DNA of 64,000 nucleotides from Sinomonas sp. P10A9 (GTDB lineage Bacteria > Actinomycetota > Actinomycetes > Actinomycetales > Micrococcaceae). The stretch covers positions 3,162,001-3,226,000 of the forward strand of contig NZ_CP163302.1 of NCBI RefSeq assembly GCF_041022165.1, given 5' to 3'. A model generated the notes under the pieces. It made no database searches. It saw only the letters and a program-made list of their open reading frames with translations, and had not been told where the DNA came from. Below, piece by piece: positions 19,230-26,863 of this stretch; the first letter of the stretch is position 1; the number at the start of each line of letters is the position of its first letter. The translations under genes were made by a program, and so were the position numbers.

Positions 19230-20005
19230 GTGTGGAGTCCGCATTCTGTCTTGTCGGTGCCGGACCAGCGGCCGGCTCGGGGATCCTCTCCAGGGGCGAC
19301 GGGGCGCGTACACGGCGCGCAGCCGATGGATGGGAACCCCTGGGCAAGGAGGGGATTGACGGGCAGGAGGTTGTCCTCGGAGTACTGCACGAGCTGGTCG
19401 AAGGACCAGGCCGCGACGGGATTGACCTTGACGAGGCCGTTCTTCTCGTCCCACGTCACGAGCGGGGTATTCGTGCGGGTCGGGGACTCGTCGCGGCGCA
19501 CGCCCGTGAACCACAGCTCGTACCCGGCGAGCGAACGGCTCAGGGGCTCGACCTTGCGCAGCGCGCAGCAGCGGCCGGGATCGCGGGCGAAGAGATCCTT
19601 GCCCTCGGCGGCATCCTGCTCGGCGACGGTCTGCCTCGGCGTGACGTCGACGATGGTCACGCGCAGGTTCTCGGCAACGGCGTTCCGCGTCTGGTAGGTC
19701 TCCGGGAAGTGGTAGCCCGTGTCGAGGAAGAGCACGTCGACGCCCGGGAGCTGGTCGGCAACAAGTGCCGGCAGGACGGCGTCGGCCATCGAGCAGGCGA
19801 CGGCGGTCGCCTCGGTCCCGAAGTTCCTCGCCACCCAGCCGATCACCTCGTCCGCGGAGGCGTCCCAGCCGAGCTCGGCCGCGCCGGCCTCGGCGAGCGC
19901 CTTGAGCTCCTCCTTGGACCGCAGGTTTCGGCCCCGCTCACCCGCCGTCTGCTCAACGATCGTGGGCTCAGCCACCGTTTCCTCAGCCACTGTCGGATCG
20001 CTCAC
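19226..20005 (-). CDS. cysH: assimilatory adenylyl-sulfate (APS) reductase
   Basis: The 259-residue protein carries both cysteine pairs that ligate the [4Fe-4S] cluster of APS reductases: RCCALRKVEPL and GCAPCTRPV. The catalytic C-terminal Cys is in KTECGLHT. PAPS-specific enzymes lack the two pairs, so APS is the likely substrate, giving sulfite and AMP with thioredoxin. FLDTGYHFPETYQTR and the GVRRDESPTR motif are also family-typical. GTG at 20005 overlaps the sir stop (GTGA). The N-terminal 35 residues are variable and low in complexity. Confidence 0.92.
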   Translation of the reverse strand: MSDPTVAEETVAEPTIVEQTAGERGRNLRSKEELKALAEAGAAELGWDASADEVIGWVARNFGTEATAVACSMADAVLPALVADQLPGVDVLFLDTGYHFPETYQTRNAVAENLRVTIVDVTPRQTVAEQDAAEGKDLFARDPGRCCALRKVEPLSRSLAGYELWFTGVRRDESPTRTNTPLVTWDEKNGLVKVNPVAAWSFDQLVQYSEDNLLPVNPLLAQGFPSIGCAPCTRPVAPGEDPRAGRWSGTDKTECGLHT

Positions 20006-21759
20006 TGGAGGGCCTCCTCGTCTGCGGCGTGCGCCCACTCGGCAAAGGTCTGGTTGTCATCGGCGCGCTCGGCGAGGAACCGCCGCGTGACGCGCTCGAC
20101 GTAGTCGGGCAGATCGTCGGTCGTGACCTTGAGCCCCCGGACCGTGCGGCCCGTCCCGGCCTCCTCGCGCGAATCGGACGCGAGGCCTCCGCCGAGGTGC
20201 ACCTGGAAGCCGGGGGTCTGGCCGCCGTTACCGTCGGGCAGGAGCTGGCCCTTGAGTCCGATGTCCGCCGTCTGGATGCGCGCGCACGAGTTCGGACAGC
20301 CGTTCACGTGGAGGGTGAGCGGACGCAGGAGCTCGTTGGCACCGCCTGCGTCCGTGGTCCCCGCGGGGAAGCGCTTCTCGAGCTCGGCGATCGCCGAGGT
20401 GGCGGTGTCCTTCGTGTCCACGATCGCGAGCTTGCAGAACTCGATGCCCGTGCACGCGATGGTCGAGCGGCGCCACGGGCTCGGATTCGCGTAGAGGCCG
20501 AGCTCCTCGAGCCCTGCGACGAGGGAGTCGACGCGGTCCTGGTCAACGTCGAGCACCACGATCTTCTGGTGCGGCGTAGTGCGGAGGCGGGCCGAGCCGT
20601 GCGCCTCGATGAGGTCCGCGAGCTTGAGGAGGGTCTCGCCGGAGACGCGGCCCACGGTCGGCGTCGCGCCGATGTAGAAGCGCCCGTCCTTCTGGCGGTG
20701 CACGCCCACGTGGTCGCCCGGAGTCGTCGGCTTGACGGCCGCGGGACCGTCGGGGAGCGGCGCGGAGAGGTACTCGGTCTCGAGGACGTGCCGGAACTTC
20801 TCGGCGCCCCAGTCCGCCACGAGGTACTTGAGGCGCGCGCGGTTGCGCAGGCGCCGGTAGCCGTAGTCGCGGAAGATGCTCGTGACGCCGAACCACGCCT
20901 CGGCTGCCCGCGAGGGCTCGACGAACGCGCCCAAGCGGACGGCGAGGTGCGCTGATGTCGAGAGGCCGCCGCCCACCCACAGGTCATAGCCCGGGCCGAG
21001 CTCGGGGTGCACCACTCCGATGAGTGCGAAGTCGTTGATCTCGTGGACCACGTCCTGGCTCGGGTGGCCTGTGATGGCGGTCTTGTACTTGCGCGGGAGG
21101 TTGGCGAAGGACTCGTCGCCGATGTACCGGTCCGCGATCTCGCGGATCTGCGGCGTTGGGTCGAGGATCTCGTCCGCCGCGATGCCGGCCACGGGCGATC
21201 CGAGGATCACGCGGGGCACGTCGCCGCACGCCTCGGTGGTGTGCAGGCCTACCGCCTCGAGGCGGCGCCAGATCTCAGGCACGCTCTCGATCTCCACCCA
21301 GTGGAGCTGGATGTTCTGCCGGTCGGTGATGTCCGCAGTGCCGCGGGCGAAGTCGCGGGAGATGCCGCCGATGACGCGCAGCTGCTCGGTGGTGAGCGCG
21401 CCGCCGTCGATCCGCACGCGCATCATGAAGTAGCGGTCCTCGAGCTCCTCGGGCTCGAGCGTGGCGGTCTTGCCGCCGTCGATTCCGGGCTTGCGCTGCG
21501 TGTAGAGGCCCCACCAGCGGAAGCGGCCGTGCAGATCGGTCGAGTCGATCGAGTCGAAGCCGCCCTGAGCGTAGACCGTCTCGATGCGCTCGCGCACGCT
21601 GAGGCCGCCGTCCTCCTGCTTCCACACCTCGTTGGCATTGAGCGGAGCGGTGCCGTCCACCTTCCACTGGCCGTTGGGCTTGGCGGCGCGCGGCCGTGCG
21701 GGGCGGGCGCCCGCAGCGTCGGCTCCCCCAGTGCGCGGAGATACAGCGGTCTCTGTCAT
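20002..21759 (-). CDS. sir: ferredoxin-dependent sulfite reductase (siroheme, 4Fe-4S)
   Basis: The 585-residue enzyme has both halves of the nitrite/sulfite reductase ferredoxin-like and 4Fe-4S folds. The cluster/siroheme cysteines are in ACTGIEFCKLA and HVNGCPNSCARIQTADIGLKG. It also has DITDRQNIQLHW and RTTPHQKIVVLDVD. It reduces sulfite to sulfide with six electrons from ferredoxin. Homologues are sometimes annotated nitrite reductase (NirA). The cysHDN genes immediately downstream argue for sulfite here. ATG at 21759 overlaps the stop of a possible 24-codon leader ORF. Confidence 0.92.
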   Translation of the reverse strand: MTETAVSPRTGGADAAGARPARPRAAKPNGQWKVDGTAPLNANEVWKQEDGGLSVRERIETVYAQGGFDSIDSTDLHGRFRWWGLYTQRKPGIDGGKTATLEPEELEDRYFMMRVRIDGGALTTEQLRVIGGISRDFARGTADITDRQNIQLHWVEIESVPEIWRRLEAVGLHTTEACGDVPRVILGSPVAGIAADEILDPTPQIREIADRYIGDESFANLPRKYKTAITGHPSQDVVHEINDFALIGVVHPELGPGYDLWVGGGLSTSAHLAVRLGAFVEPSRAAEAWFGVTSIFRDYGYRRLRNRARLKYLVADWGAEKFRHVLETEYLSAPLPDGPAAVKPTTPGDHVGVHRQKDGRFYIGATPTVGRVSGETLLKLADLIEAHGSARLRTTPHQKIVVLDVDQDRVDSLVAGLEELGLYANPSPWRRSTIACTGIEFCKLAIVDTKDTATSAIAELEKRFPAGTTDAGGANELLRPLTLHVNGCPNSCARIQTADIGLKGQLLPDGNGGQTPGFQVHLGGGLASDSREEAGTGRTVRGLKVTTDDLPDYVERVTRRFLAERADDNQTFAEWAHAADEEALQ

Positions 21760-21830
21760 GGATTCGAGGGTACGGAGCAGGACGGGCGTGTCCCTAGGGC
21801 CCTGCAACGCACGGTCACGCGAGGACACAT
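21756..21830 (-). CDS. candidate Cys-containing leader peptide overlapping sir
   Basis: A 24-residue frame starts MCPRVTVRCRALGT, has Cys codons at positions 2, 9 and 18, and ends with a TGA that overlaps the sir ATG (ATGA). No strong Shine-Dalgarno precedes it. Leaderless Cys-rich small ORFs acting as cysteine-responsive attenuators are established in mycobacteria. This ORF has the right place and coupling but only three scattered Cys codons, so the proposal is tentative. Confidence 0.3.
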   Translation of the reverse strand: MCPRVTVRCRALGTRPSCSVPSNP

Positions 21831-21933
21831 TTCGTCGCACTCATGGACAGGATGGGGCCGGCCCTTGACGTCAGCGCATGGCGTCAGGACATGGCGTGCG
21901 CGAGGGTGTGGCGCACGACGACGCCCGCTCGCC

Positions 21934-23151
21934 TCAGTGCCCGAACGACGTCCACGGGTGGGTCGCCCCATACCGCCTGAGCCACAGGGCCAGCCCCGCG
22001 CACACGACGTAGCCGCCGCCCACGGTGAGCCACCCGACGTCGTACGCGCCGGTCGCATCCGCGAGGACGCCCATCAGGAGCGGCCCGAGCGCAAACCCCG
22101 TGTACATGCCCGCCGCGAGGACCCCGGAGGCAACACCGATGCGGTCCGGCGGGACCACCACGAGCGTGGCCGCATTCATGATGACGTTGGCGCCCAGCAC
22201 CGTTGCGCCGTGGAGCGCCACCCCGATCCACACGAGCCACGGCTGGTGCCACGCGCCCGCACCGAGCAGGCACAGCACCCCGACCACCGCGCCGAGCGCG
22301 AGCGCGAACAGGAGCACCGACGGCCGGGCGCCCTGCGCCATGCGGCGGCCCCAGATGATGCGCGAGGAGACACCCACGATCCCCGAGACGCCGGCCGCGG
22401 CGCCCGCGAGGACGAGTGGGAAGTCGAGGACCCGCACCGAGTAGAGCGGCAGGTACACGTTCGTGGCCTGCATCCCAAGGCCAGAGAAGAACGCGAACGC
22501 GGCGAAGAGCCACACCGAGAACGGCAGCGGGCCGCCGGAACCGTGGGCCGCAGCGGTGCGGGGCTTGGCGGGCTCGGCCGGCACCTGGGTGAACCCATAG
22601 GCGAGGAGCCCGAGCGCGACGACCGCGGCGAGGCCGAACGCGCCCTGCCAGCCGAGCCACAGGGCCACGGCCGGGAAGAACAGGCCGGAGAACAGCTGGC
22701 TCGCCTGCACGCCCGACTGCTTGATCCCTATCCACCCTGGACGCTTGTGCGGGGGCACCTGGGTGACGATTACGCGGTTCGTGGTGGGATTCGAGATCGA
22801 CTGGGCCGGGCCGGCGAGGATGACGGCGATGAGGAGCACCCAGAACGCGTGGGCGAGGGCCGCGATGAGGAGCGCGACGACGGTTCCACCGAAGATGAGG
22901 ACGAGCTGCGTGCGGATGCCCACGCGGTCGCTGAGTCGTCCCAGGGAGAAGCTGCTCACAGCCGCGGAGGCGAACACGGCTCCCGCGAGCAGGCCGAACT
23001 GGGACTGGCTGATTCCCAGGCTCGCGATGATGAGCGGGCTCACCGCGCTGAGGCCGTAGTTCAGCAACGGGCCGACGCCCATCGCCGCGACGAGGATGAC
23101 GAGCAGGCCGCGGTGCGGCGTGGGGGTCTTGGTGGGCATGCTCGGGGTCAT
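21934..23151 (-). CDS. MFS transporter in the sulfur-assimilation operon
   Basis: The 405-residue protein has about 12 hydrophobic segments and the MFS loop 2-3 signature LGRLSDRVGIRTQL. Loop 6-7 is central and short (PAEPAKPRTAAAHGSGG). Its ATG overlaps the upstream chelatase stop by 4 nt, and the sir gene follows 174 nt downstream. Location suggests a role in sulfur metabolism (sulfate, sulfite or thiol-compound transport), but no substrate motif is recognisable and a drug or sugar efflux role cannot be excluded. Confidence 0.85.
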   Translation of the reverse strand: MTPSMPTKTPTPHRGLLVILVAAMGVGPLLNYGLSAVSPLIIASLGISQSQFGLLAGAVFASAAVSSFSLGRLSDRVGIRTQLVLIFGGTVVALLIAALAHAFWVLLIAVILAGPAQSISNPTTNRVIVTQVPPHKRPGWIGIKQSGVQASQLFSGLFFPAVALWLGWQGAFGLAAVVALGLLAYGFTQVPAEPAKPRTAAAHGSGGPLPFSVWLFAAFAFFSGLGMQATNVYLPLYSVRVLDFPLVLAGAAAGVSGIVGVSSRIIWGRRMAQGARPSVLLFALALGAVVGVLCLLGAGAWHQPWLVWIGVALHGATVLGANVIMNAATLVVVPPDRIGVASGVLAAGMYTGFALGPLLMGVLADATGAYDVGWLTVGGGYVVCAGLALWLRRYGATHPWTSFGH

Positions 23152-23924
23152 GCGCGCGGAGCGGCCGGGGCGTCCGGGGCGCTGGTTTCCGCGGCGGCGA
23201 TGGCCTCGTCATAGCGGTCGAGGGCGATTTGGGCGATGACCGGCGCGGGGAGCAGCGGCGCCGTGACGGCGTCGGCCCCGGCCACGGCGAGCTGGTCGTG
23301 GAAGTAGCCCGGCGCGAGGAGGTAGGAGGCGACGACGACGCGCACGGCGTCGTCCGCTCCGTCCGTCTCCCCCAGCCCGCGGTCGGTGAGGGTCCGAGCC
23401 TCCTCGGCGCGGAACTCGGCGACGGCCTCGGGGACGGTCGGGACGGCGCTCGCGCCGTAGCCGGGGAGGATGCGGTTGGGGATCCGGTGGCGGAGCATGT
23501 CGGCGAGGCGTTCGACGTCGTGCGCCGCCTGCGGGTTCGACGAGCCAGCCGCGGCAAGCACCACGGCGTCCTCGGCCCCGAGCCCCGCCTCCCCGAGGCG
23601 GTCGGCCAGGAGGTCCGCGAGGCGCTCATCGGGGCCGAGCGGGCCCGCCGCGAGCGTGCCGGGCCGCAAGGCGGCGGCGCGGGCGATGTCCACCCTGACG
23701 TGGTAGCCGACGCTCAGCAGGAGGGGCACGACGACAGCACGCGCGTCAGCGGGCAGGCCCGCCACCACATCGGGCAGCTCGGGGCCATGGACGTCGACGT
23801 AGGCGTCCAGGACGGTCAGGCCCGGTCTGGCCGCACGGATCTGGTCCACGACGCCGAGGATCGCGGCCTTTCCCTCCGGATTGTTGGTTCCGTGGGCGCA
23901 CGCGACGAGGATCTCCGGGCTCAT
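23148..23924 (-). CDS. sirohydrochlorin chelatase, CbiX/SirB-like
   Basis: The 258-residue protein has the duplicated half-domain plan of CbiX-type chelatases. It starts ILVACAHGTNNPEGKAAI with the metal-site His (AHG), has VVVPLLLSVGYHVRVDI, and a second half with VVLAAAGSSNPQAAHDVERL and VASYLLAPGYFHDQLA. It would insert Fe2+ into sirohydrochlorin to make siroheme for the sulfite reductase. It is first in the operon. Cobalt insertion for cobalamin is the alternative, but no cob gene is near. Confidence 0.87.
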   Translation of the reverse strand: MSPEILVACAHGTNNPEGKAAILGVVDQIRAARPGLTVLDAYVDVHGPELPDVVAGLPADARAVVVPLLLSVGYHVRVDIARAAALRPGTLAAGPLGPDERLADLLADRLGEAGLGAEDAVVLAAAGSSNPQAAHDVERLADMLRHRIPNRILPGYGASAVPTVPEAVAEFRAEEARTLTDRGLGETDGADDAVRVVVASYLLAPGYFHDQLAVAGADAVTAPLLPAPVIAQIALDRYDEAIAAAETSAPDAPAAPRA

Positions 23925-23993
23925 GAGGCGAGCGTACCCGGCGCCTCTGGCGGCGGGAGAACCAGGGCCAGGCGCGCGGCTAGGATGAATCCC

Positions 23994-24431
23994 ATGAACG
24001 AGATGTTCCTGGAGCGATTCCGCGCGCTTGTCCCCAAGTACCTCGAGGATCCCTGGCAGCCCGAGGACGGCATCTCGGATCAGGAGCTCGACGCCGCCCT
24101 CGAGGAGCACGCGTTCACGATCCCCCAGGCGCTGCGCGAGTTCTACCTCGCGCTCGGCGGTTCGGAGCTCATGGAGGCCTACCACTTCTTCTGGGACCCC
24201 GAGGAACTCGAGATCGACGACGAGGGTTTCCTCATGTTCCTCGAGGACGAAGAGGAGCAGTTCACGTGGGGCTTCCGTTCCGGAGACCTCCGCGTTCCGG
24301 ACCCGATCGTGTACCGCAAGAACAACGCCCGCGGCGAGTGGGTGTCCGAGGACGGCACGTTCTCCGAGTTCACGTTCGACATGTTCGAGTGGGTCTTCAG
24401 CGAGGACGACGAGGCGGACGAAGAGGGCTGA
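23994..24431 (+). CDS. SMI1/KNR4 (SUKH)-like small protein
   Basis: The 145-residue acidic protein begins MNEMFLERFRALVPKYLEDP. Its core ALEEHAFTIPQALREFYLAL, followed by GGSELMEAYHFFWDPEEL, matches the SUKH fold, and the tail is strongly Asp/Glu-rich. SUKH proteins often serve as immunity proteins against polymorphic nuclease toxins, though many are orphans. No toxin gene is adjacent. TAGGAT ends 7 nt before this ATG, suggesting a leaderless start and favouring it over the ATG at 23985. Confidence 0.75.
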   Translation: MNEMFLERFRALVPKYLEDPWQPEDGISDQELDAALEEHAFTIPQALREFYLALGGSELMEAYHFFWDPEELEIDDEGFLMFLEDEEEQFTWGFRSGDLRVPDPIVYRKNNARGEWVSEDGTFSEFTFDMFEWVFSEDDEADEEG

Positions 24432-24545
24432 GTCGCCCCGGCGAATCTGATTTACCACTATCACTGGACAATTTACAGATCTGTCATATGCTTGTGAATG
24501 GGTTCACTTCTTAGCCTCCAGTGAATCCGGGTGCGAACGGAAAGC

Positions 24546-24578
24546 GGCCCCGAGACTCGTCAGCCGAGCCTCGGGGCC
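24546..24578 (+). terminator. hairpin downstream of the SUKH-like gene
   Basis: Perfect 9-bp arms GGCCCCGAG (24546-24554) and CTCGGGGCC (24570-24578) enclose a 15-nt loop about 115 nt after the stop. The stem is GC-rich with no T-run. Confidence 0.5.
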
Positions 24579-24597
24579 GGCCCCGTTAATGGGACCG

Positions 24598-24655
24598 TTG
24601 AGGGGTCGCTTCCCCATTGAGGGGTCACTTCCCCGACGAGGGGTCATATCCCGGG
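24598..24655. repeat. 19-nt tandem array upstream of the DUF559-like gene
   Basis: The core GGGGTC starts at 24602, 24621 and 24640, an exact 19-nt period, with consensus GGGGTCACTTCCCCATTGA. An inverted version of the same unit lies on the other side of the gene at 25706-25750. Confidence 0.75.
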
Positions 24656-24766
24656 CGGCGCTGCCACCCTGTGGAGGACATTTCCCATCCGCGAGATCAC
24701 GCGGGACGCCTCCCAGGCTGTGGATAACTCTGAACAGGGTCCGAGATTTCGTGTCACGATGCGGGC

Positions 24767-25690
24767 ATGGCAACGCCCACCGCTCTCGACCTCATGCTCG
24801 CCCATCCGTTCACCTCCGCCGAGGCCCGTCGGCTCGGCCTCGATTACGCCGACCTCGTCAAACAGGAAGTCACGCGCGTCAGCCGTGGAATCTATGTGCC
24901 GCGTGTCGGCGTGCCGACTCTGGCGGATCGGGCGCGCGCCACCCTCGCCGTGACGCAGGGGGCCTGGGCATCCCACCGGACGTCGACCGCCCTCAACGGT
25001 CTCTGGCTGCCCGACCCGTCATCGGACCATTCCCTCCTCCATTTGAGCAAACCGTCGCACCTTCCGCGGGTGCGGCGGGAGGGCGTCGTCGGCCATCGGG
25101 TCACCGCGCACCCCGGGGAAGTCATCGAACTCGAGCCGGGCATTATGGCCAGTTCACCCGCCCGATCATGGCTGGATCTGGGGCAGGAATTGGGTCCGGT
25201 GTCACTGGTTGCGCTCGGAGATCAGCTGATCCGCAAGCCGCGACCACAATTCGAAGGCAGATCCGAGTCCTACGCCACCATTGCGCAGCTGACGGAAATG
25301 ATTCGACTCCACCCGAAGATGAAGGGCGTCGCCAAATGCCGGGCCGCACTCGCGGACATGCGTGTTGGCGCCGATTCCATCCCGGAGACACTGCTCCGCC
25401 TCTGCCTCCTCGCCTACGGTTTCCCGGAGCCCGAACTTCAGATCGTCCTGCGCCCGTCGGACGCGTTCTCCCCGAGCGCCGACTTGGGCTATTTAGCCCT
25501 GAAGATCGCCATCCAGTACGACGGCGCGCATCACCTCGCCGACCAACAGCGCCTCCGCGATGCTCGCCGCGACGCAGCCTTCCGCGAAGCGGGCTGGACT
25601 GTCATCATCGTGACCGCGGCCGATCGCGAGGACGACTTCGGTCGTGTCCGCCACAAGCTCCGGTCGGCGCTTCGATCGCGAGCGGCGTAG
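24767..25690 (+). CDS. DUF559/AbiEi-like protein, complete
   Basis: The 307-residue protein has an N-terminal winged-helix region like AbiEi antitoxins (FTSAEARRLGLDYADLVKQ, then RVSRGIYVPRVG). A middle region follows, and its C-terminal nuclease-fold-like domain contains DLGYLALKIAIQYDGAHH, then RRDAAFREAGWTVIIVTAAD. The Asp...Gln-x-Asp-Gly pattern resembles the PD-(D/E)XK core, with Gln where many relatives have Glu. No partner toxin is adjacent. The gene is bracketed by inverted 19-nt repeat arrays and its function is unknown. It parallels the partial gene at 1-772. Confidence 0.72.
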   Translation: MATPTALDLMLAHPFTSAEARRLGLDYADLVKQEVTRVSRGIYVPRVGVPTLADRARATLAVTQGAWASHRTSTALNGLWLPDPSSDHSLLHLSKPSHLPRVRREGVVGHRVTAHPGEVIELEPGIMASSPARSWLDLGQELGPVSLVALGDQLIRKPRPQFEGRSESYATIAQLTEMIRLHPKMKGVAKCRAALADMRVGADSIPETLLRLCLLAYGFPEPELQIVLRPSDAFSPSADLGYLALKIAIQYDGAHHLADQQRLRDARRDAAFREAGWTVIIVTAADREDDFGRVRHKLRSALRSRAA

Positions 25691-25705
25691 GCACAGGGCC
25701 TTTCA

Positions 25706-25750
25706 ACCGGGAAATGACCCCTCACGGGGGAAATGACCCCTCAACCCGGT
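25706..25750. repeat. inverted 19-nt array between convergent genes
   Basis: TGACCCC starts at 25715 and 25734 (19-nt spacing) within units of the form AAATGACCCCTCACGGGGG. It is the reverse orientation of the array at 24598-24655 and fills the gap between the DUF559-like gene and the polyprenyl synthase gene. Confidence 0.7.
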
Positions 25751-25759
25751 CTCGGGCGG

Positions 25760-26863
25760 TCAGGCCTGGCGCTCTACCACCGCGTCGGCGAAGGCGGCAA
25801 GGGACTCCTTGACCACGCCCTCGGGCAGCGGTTCCAGAGCGGCCTTGGCCGCGTCGGCCCACTCGCGCGCCACGGCCCACGACTGATCGGTCACGGGATG
25901 CGCCGAGATCGCCGCGACGGCGGCGGCCAGCGCGTCGTCACCCGAAAGGTCCGCGTCCACGAGGGCGAGGACCCGCCGGGCGGAGGCATCGCCGTCGGCC
26001 GCGGCACGGCGCAGCAGGAGGACCGGGAGCGTCGGGACGCCCTCGCGCAGGTCGGTCCCGGCGATCTTGCCGGAGGTGACCTTGCCGCCGGTCACGTCGA
26101 TGACGTCGTCGGCAAGCTGGAACGCGACGCCGACCTTCTCGCCGTAGTCCACGAGCACGTCTTCGAACTCGGCGGGGGCGCCGGAGAAGATCACACCGAA
26201 CTGCCCGGAGGCCGCGATGAGGGAGCCCGTCTTGTCTGACAGCACGGAAATGTAGTGCTGGAGCGGGTCTTCGCCCTCGCTCGGGCCCACGGTCTCGTGG
26301 AGCTGGCCGAGGCAGAGCCGCTCGAACGTGCGGGCCTGGATGGCCAGGGCCCGGCCGCCGAGGTCGGAGACGAGGATCGAGGCCCGGGCGAAGATCAGGT
26401 CGCCTGCGAGGATCGCCACCGTGTTGCCCCACACCTCGTGGGCGGTCGGTGCGCCGCGGCGGTAGGGCGCGGAGTCCATCACGTCGTCGTGGTAGAGGGT
26501 CGCGAGGTGAGTGAGCTCGACGACGGCGGCAGCCTGGAGCACCGCGGCCCTGTCAGGATCCCCGAGGTGCGAGGCCAGGATGGTCAGCAGCGGGCGGATG
26601 CGCTTGCCGCCGGCCTCCATGAGGTGCCGGCTCGTCGCGTCCGCGAGCGGGTCCGAGTTGGAGATCGCCTCACGGAGCACACGCTCGACGCGCGCCATGC
26701 TCGTGGTGATCGCAGGGCCAAGCTCGGCGTCCTCGGCGATGGCAATGAAGCCGGCCGGGAGCTGCATGCCGACGGCGATCGCCGTGGTGGTCGGAGGGGG
26801 CTCGGCGGACTCGGGGCGGCCGTGCCCCGCGTGCGTCCAGCGGCTCTCTGCAGATTCAGTCAC
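25760..26863 (-). CDS. trans polyprenyl diphosphate synthase (menaquinone side chain)
   Basis: The protein has both aspartate-rich motifs of isoprenyl diphosphate synthases: LYHDDVMDSAPYRRG (first, DDxxD) and FQLADDVIDVTGG (second). EAGGKRIRPLL binds the diphosphate. It elongates prenyl diphosphate for the menaquinone tail (hepta- to nonaprenyl; length cannot be read). The GTG at 26863 gives 367 residues and overlaps the menJ stop by 4 nt. An ATG at MQLPAGFIAI, about 32 codons later, is an alternative. It lies last in the menG-menJ-synthase operon. Confidence 0.88.
   Translation of the reverse strand: MTESAESRWTHAGHGRPESAEPPPTTTAIAVGMQLPAGFIAIAEDAELGPAITTSMARVERVLREAISNSDPLADATSRHLMEAGGKRIRPLLTILASHLGDPDRAAVLQAAAVVELTHLATLYHDDVMDSAPYRRGAPTAHEVWGNTVAILAGDLIFARASILVSDLGGRALAIQARTFERLCLGQLHETVGPSEGEDPLQHYISVLSDKTGSLIAASGQFGVIFSGAPAEFEDVLVDYGEKVGVAFQLADDVIDVTGGKVTSGKIAGTDLREGVPTLPVLLLRRAAADGDASARRVLALVDADLSGDDALAAAVAAISAHPVTDQSWAVAREWADAAKAALEPLPEGVVKESLAAFADAVVERQA

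Larger units (their letters stand above)
24432..24766. other. 335-nt intergenic region with hairpin and 19-nt array
   Basis: An AT-rich stretch (about 24445-24510) is followed by a terminator-like stem at 24546-24578, then three 19-nt repeats at 24598-24655. The last 100 nt lead to the DUF559-like gene; CACGAT at 24755-24760, 6 nt before its ATG, is a possible -10 box. No gene is seen. Confidence 0.55.

Noticed and set aside
21007..23214. A 735-codon plus-strand open frame
   Set aside because: It is antisense to sir and the MFS gene; Arg/His/Glu-rich shadow translation.
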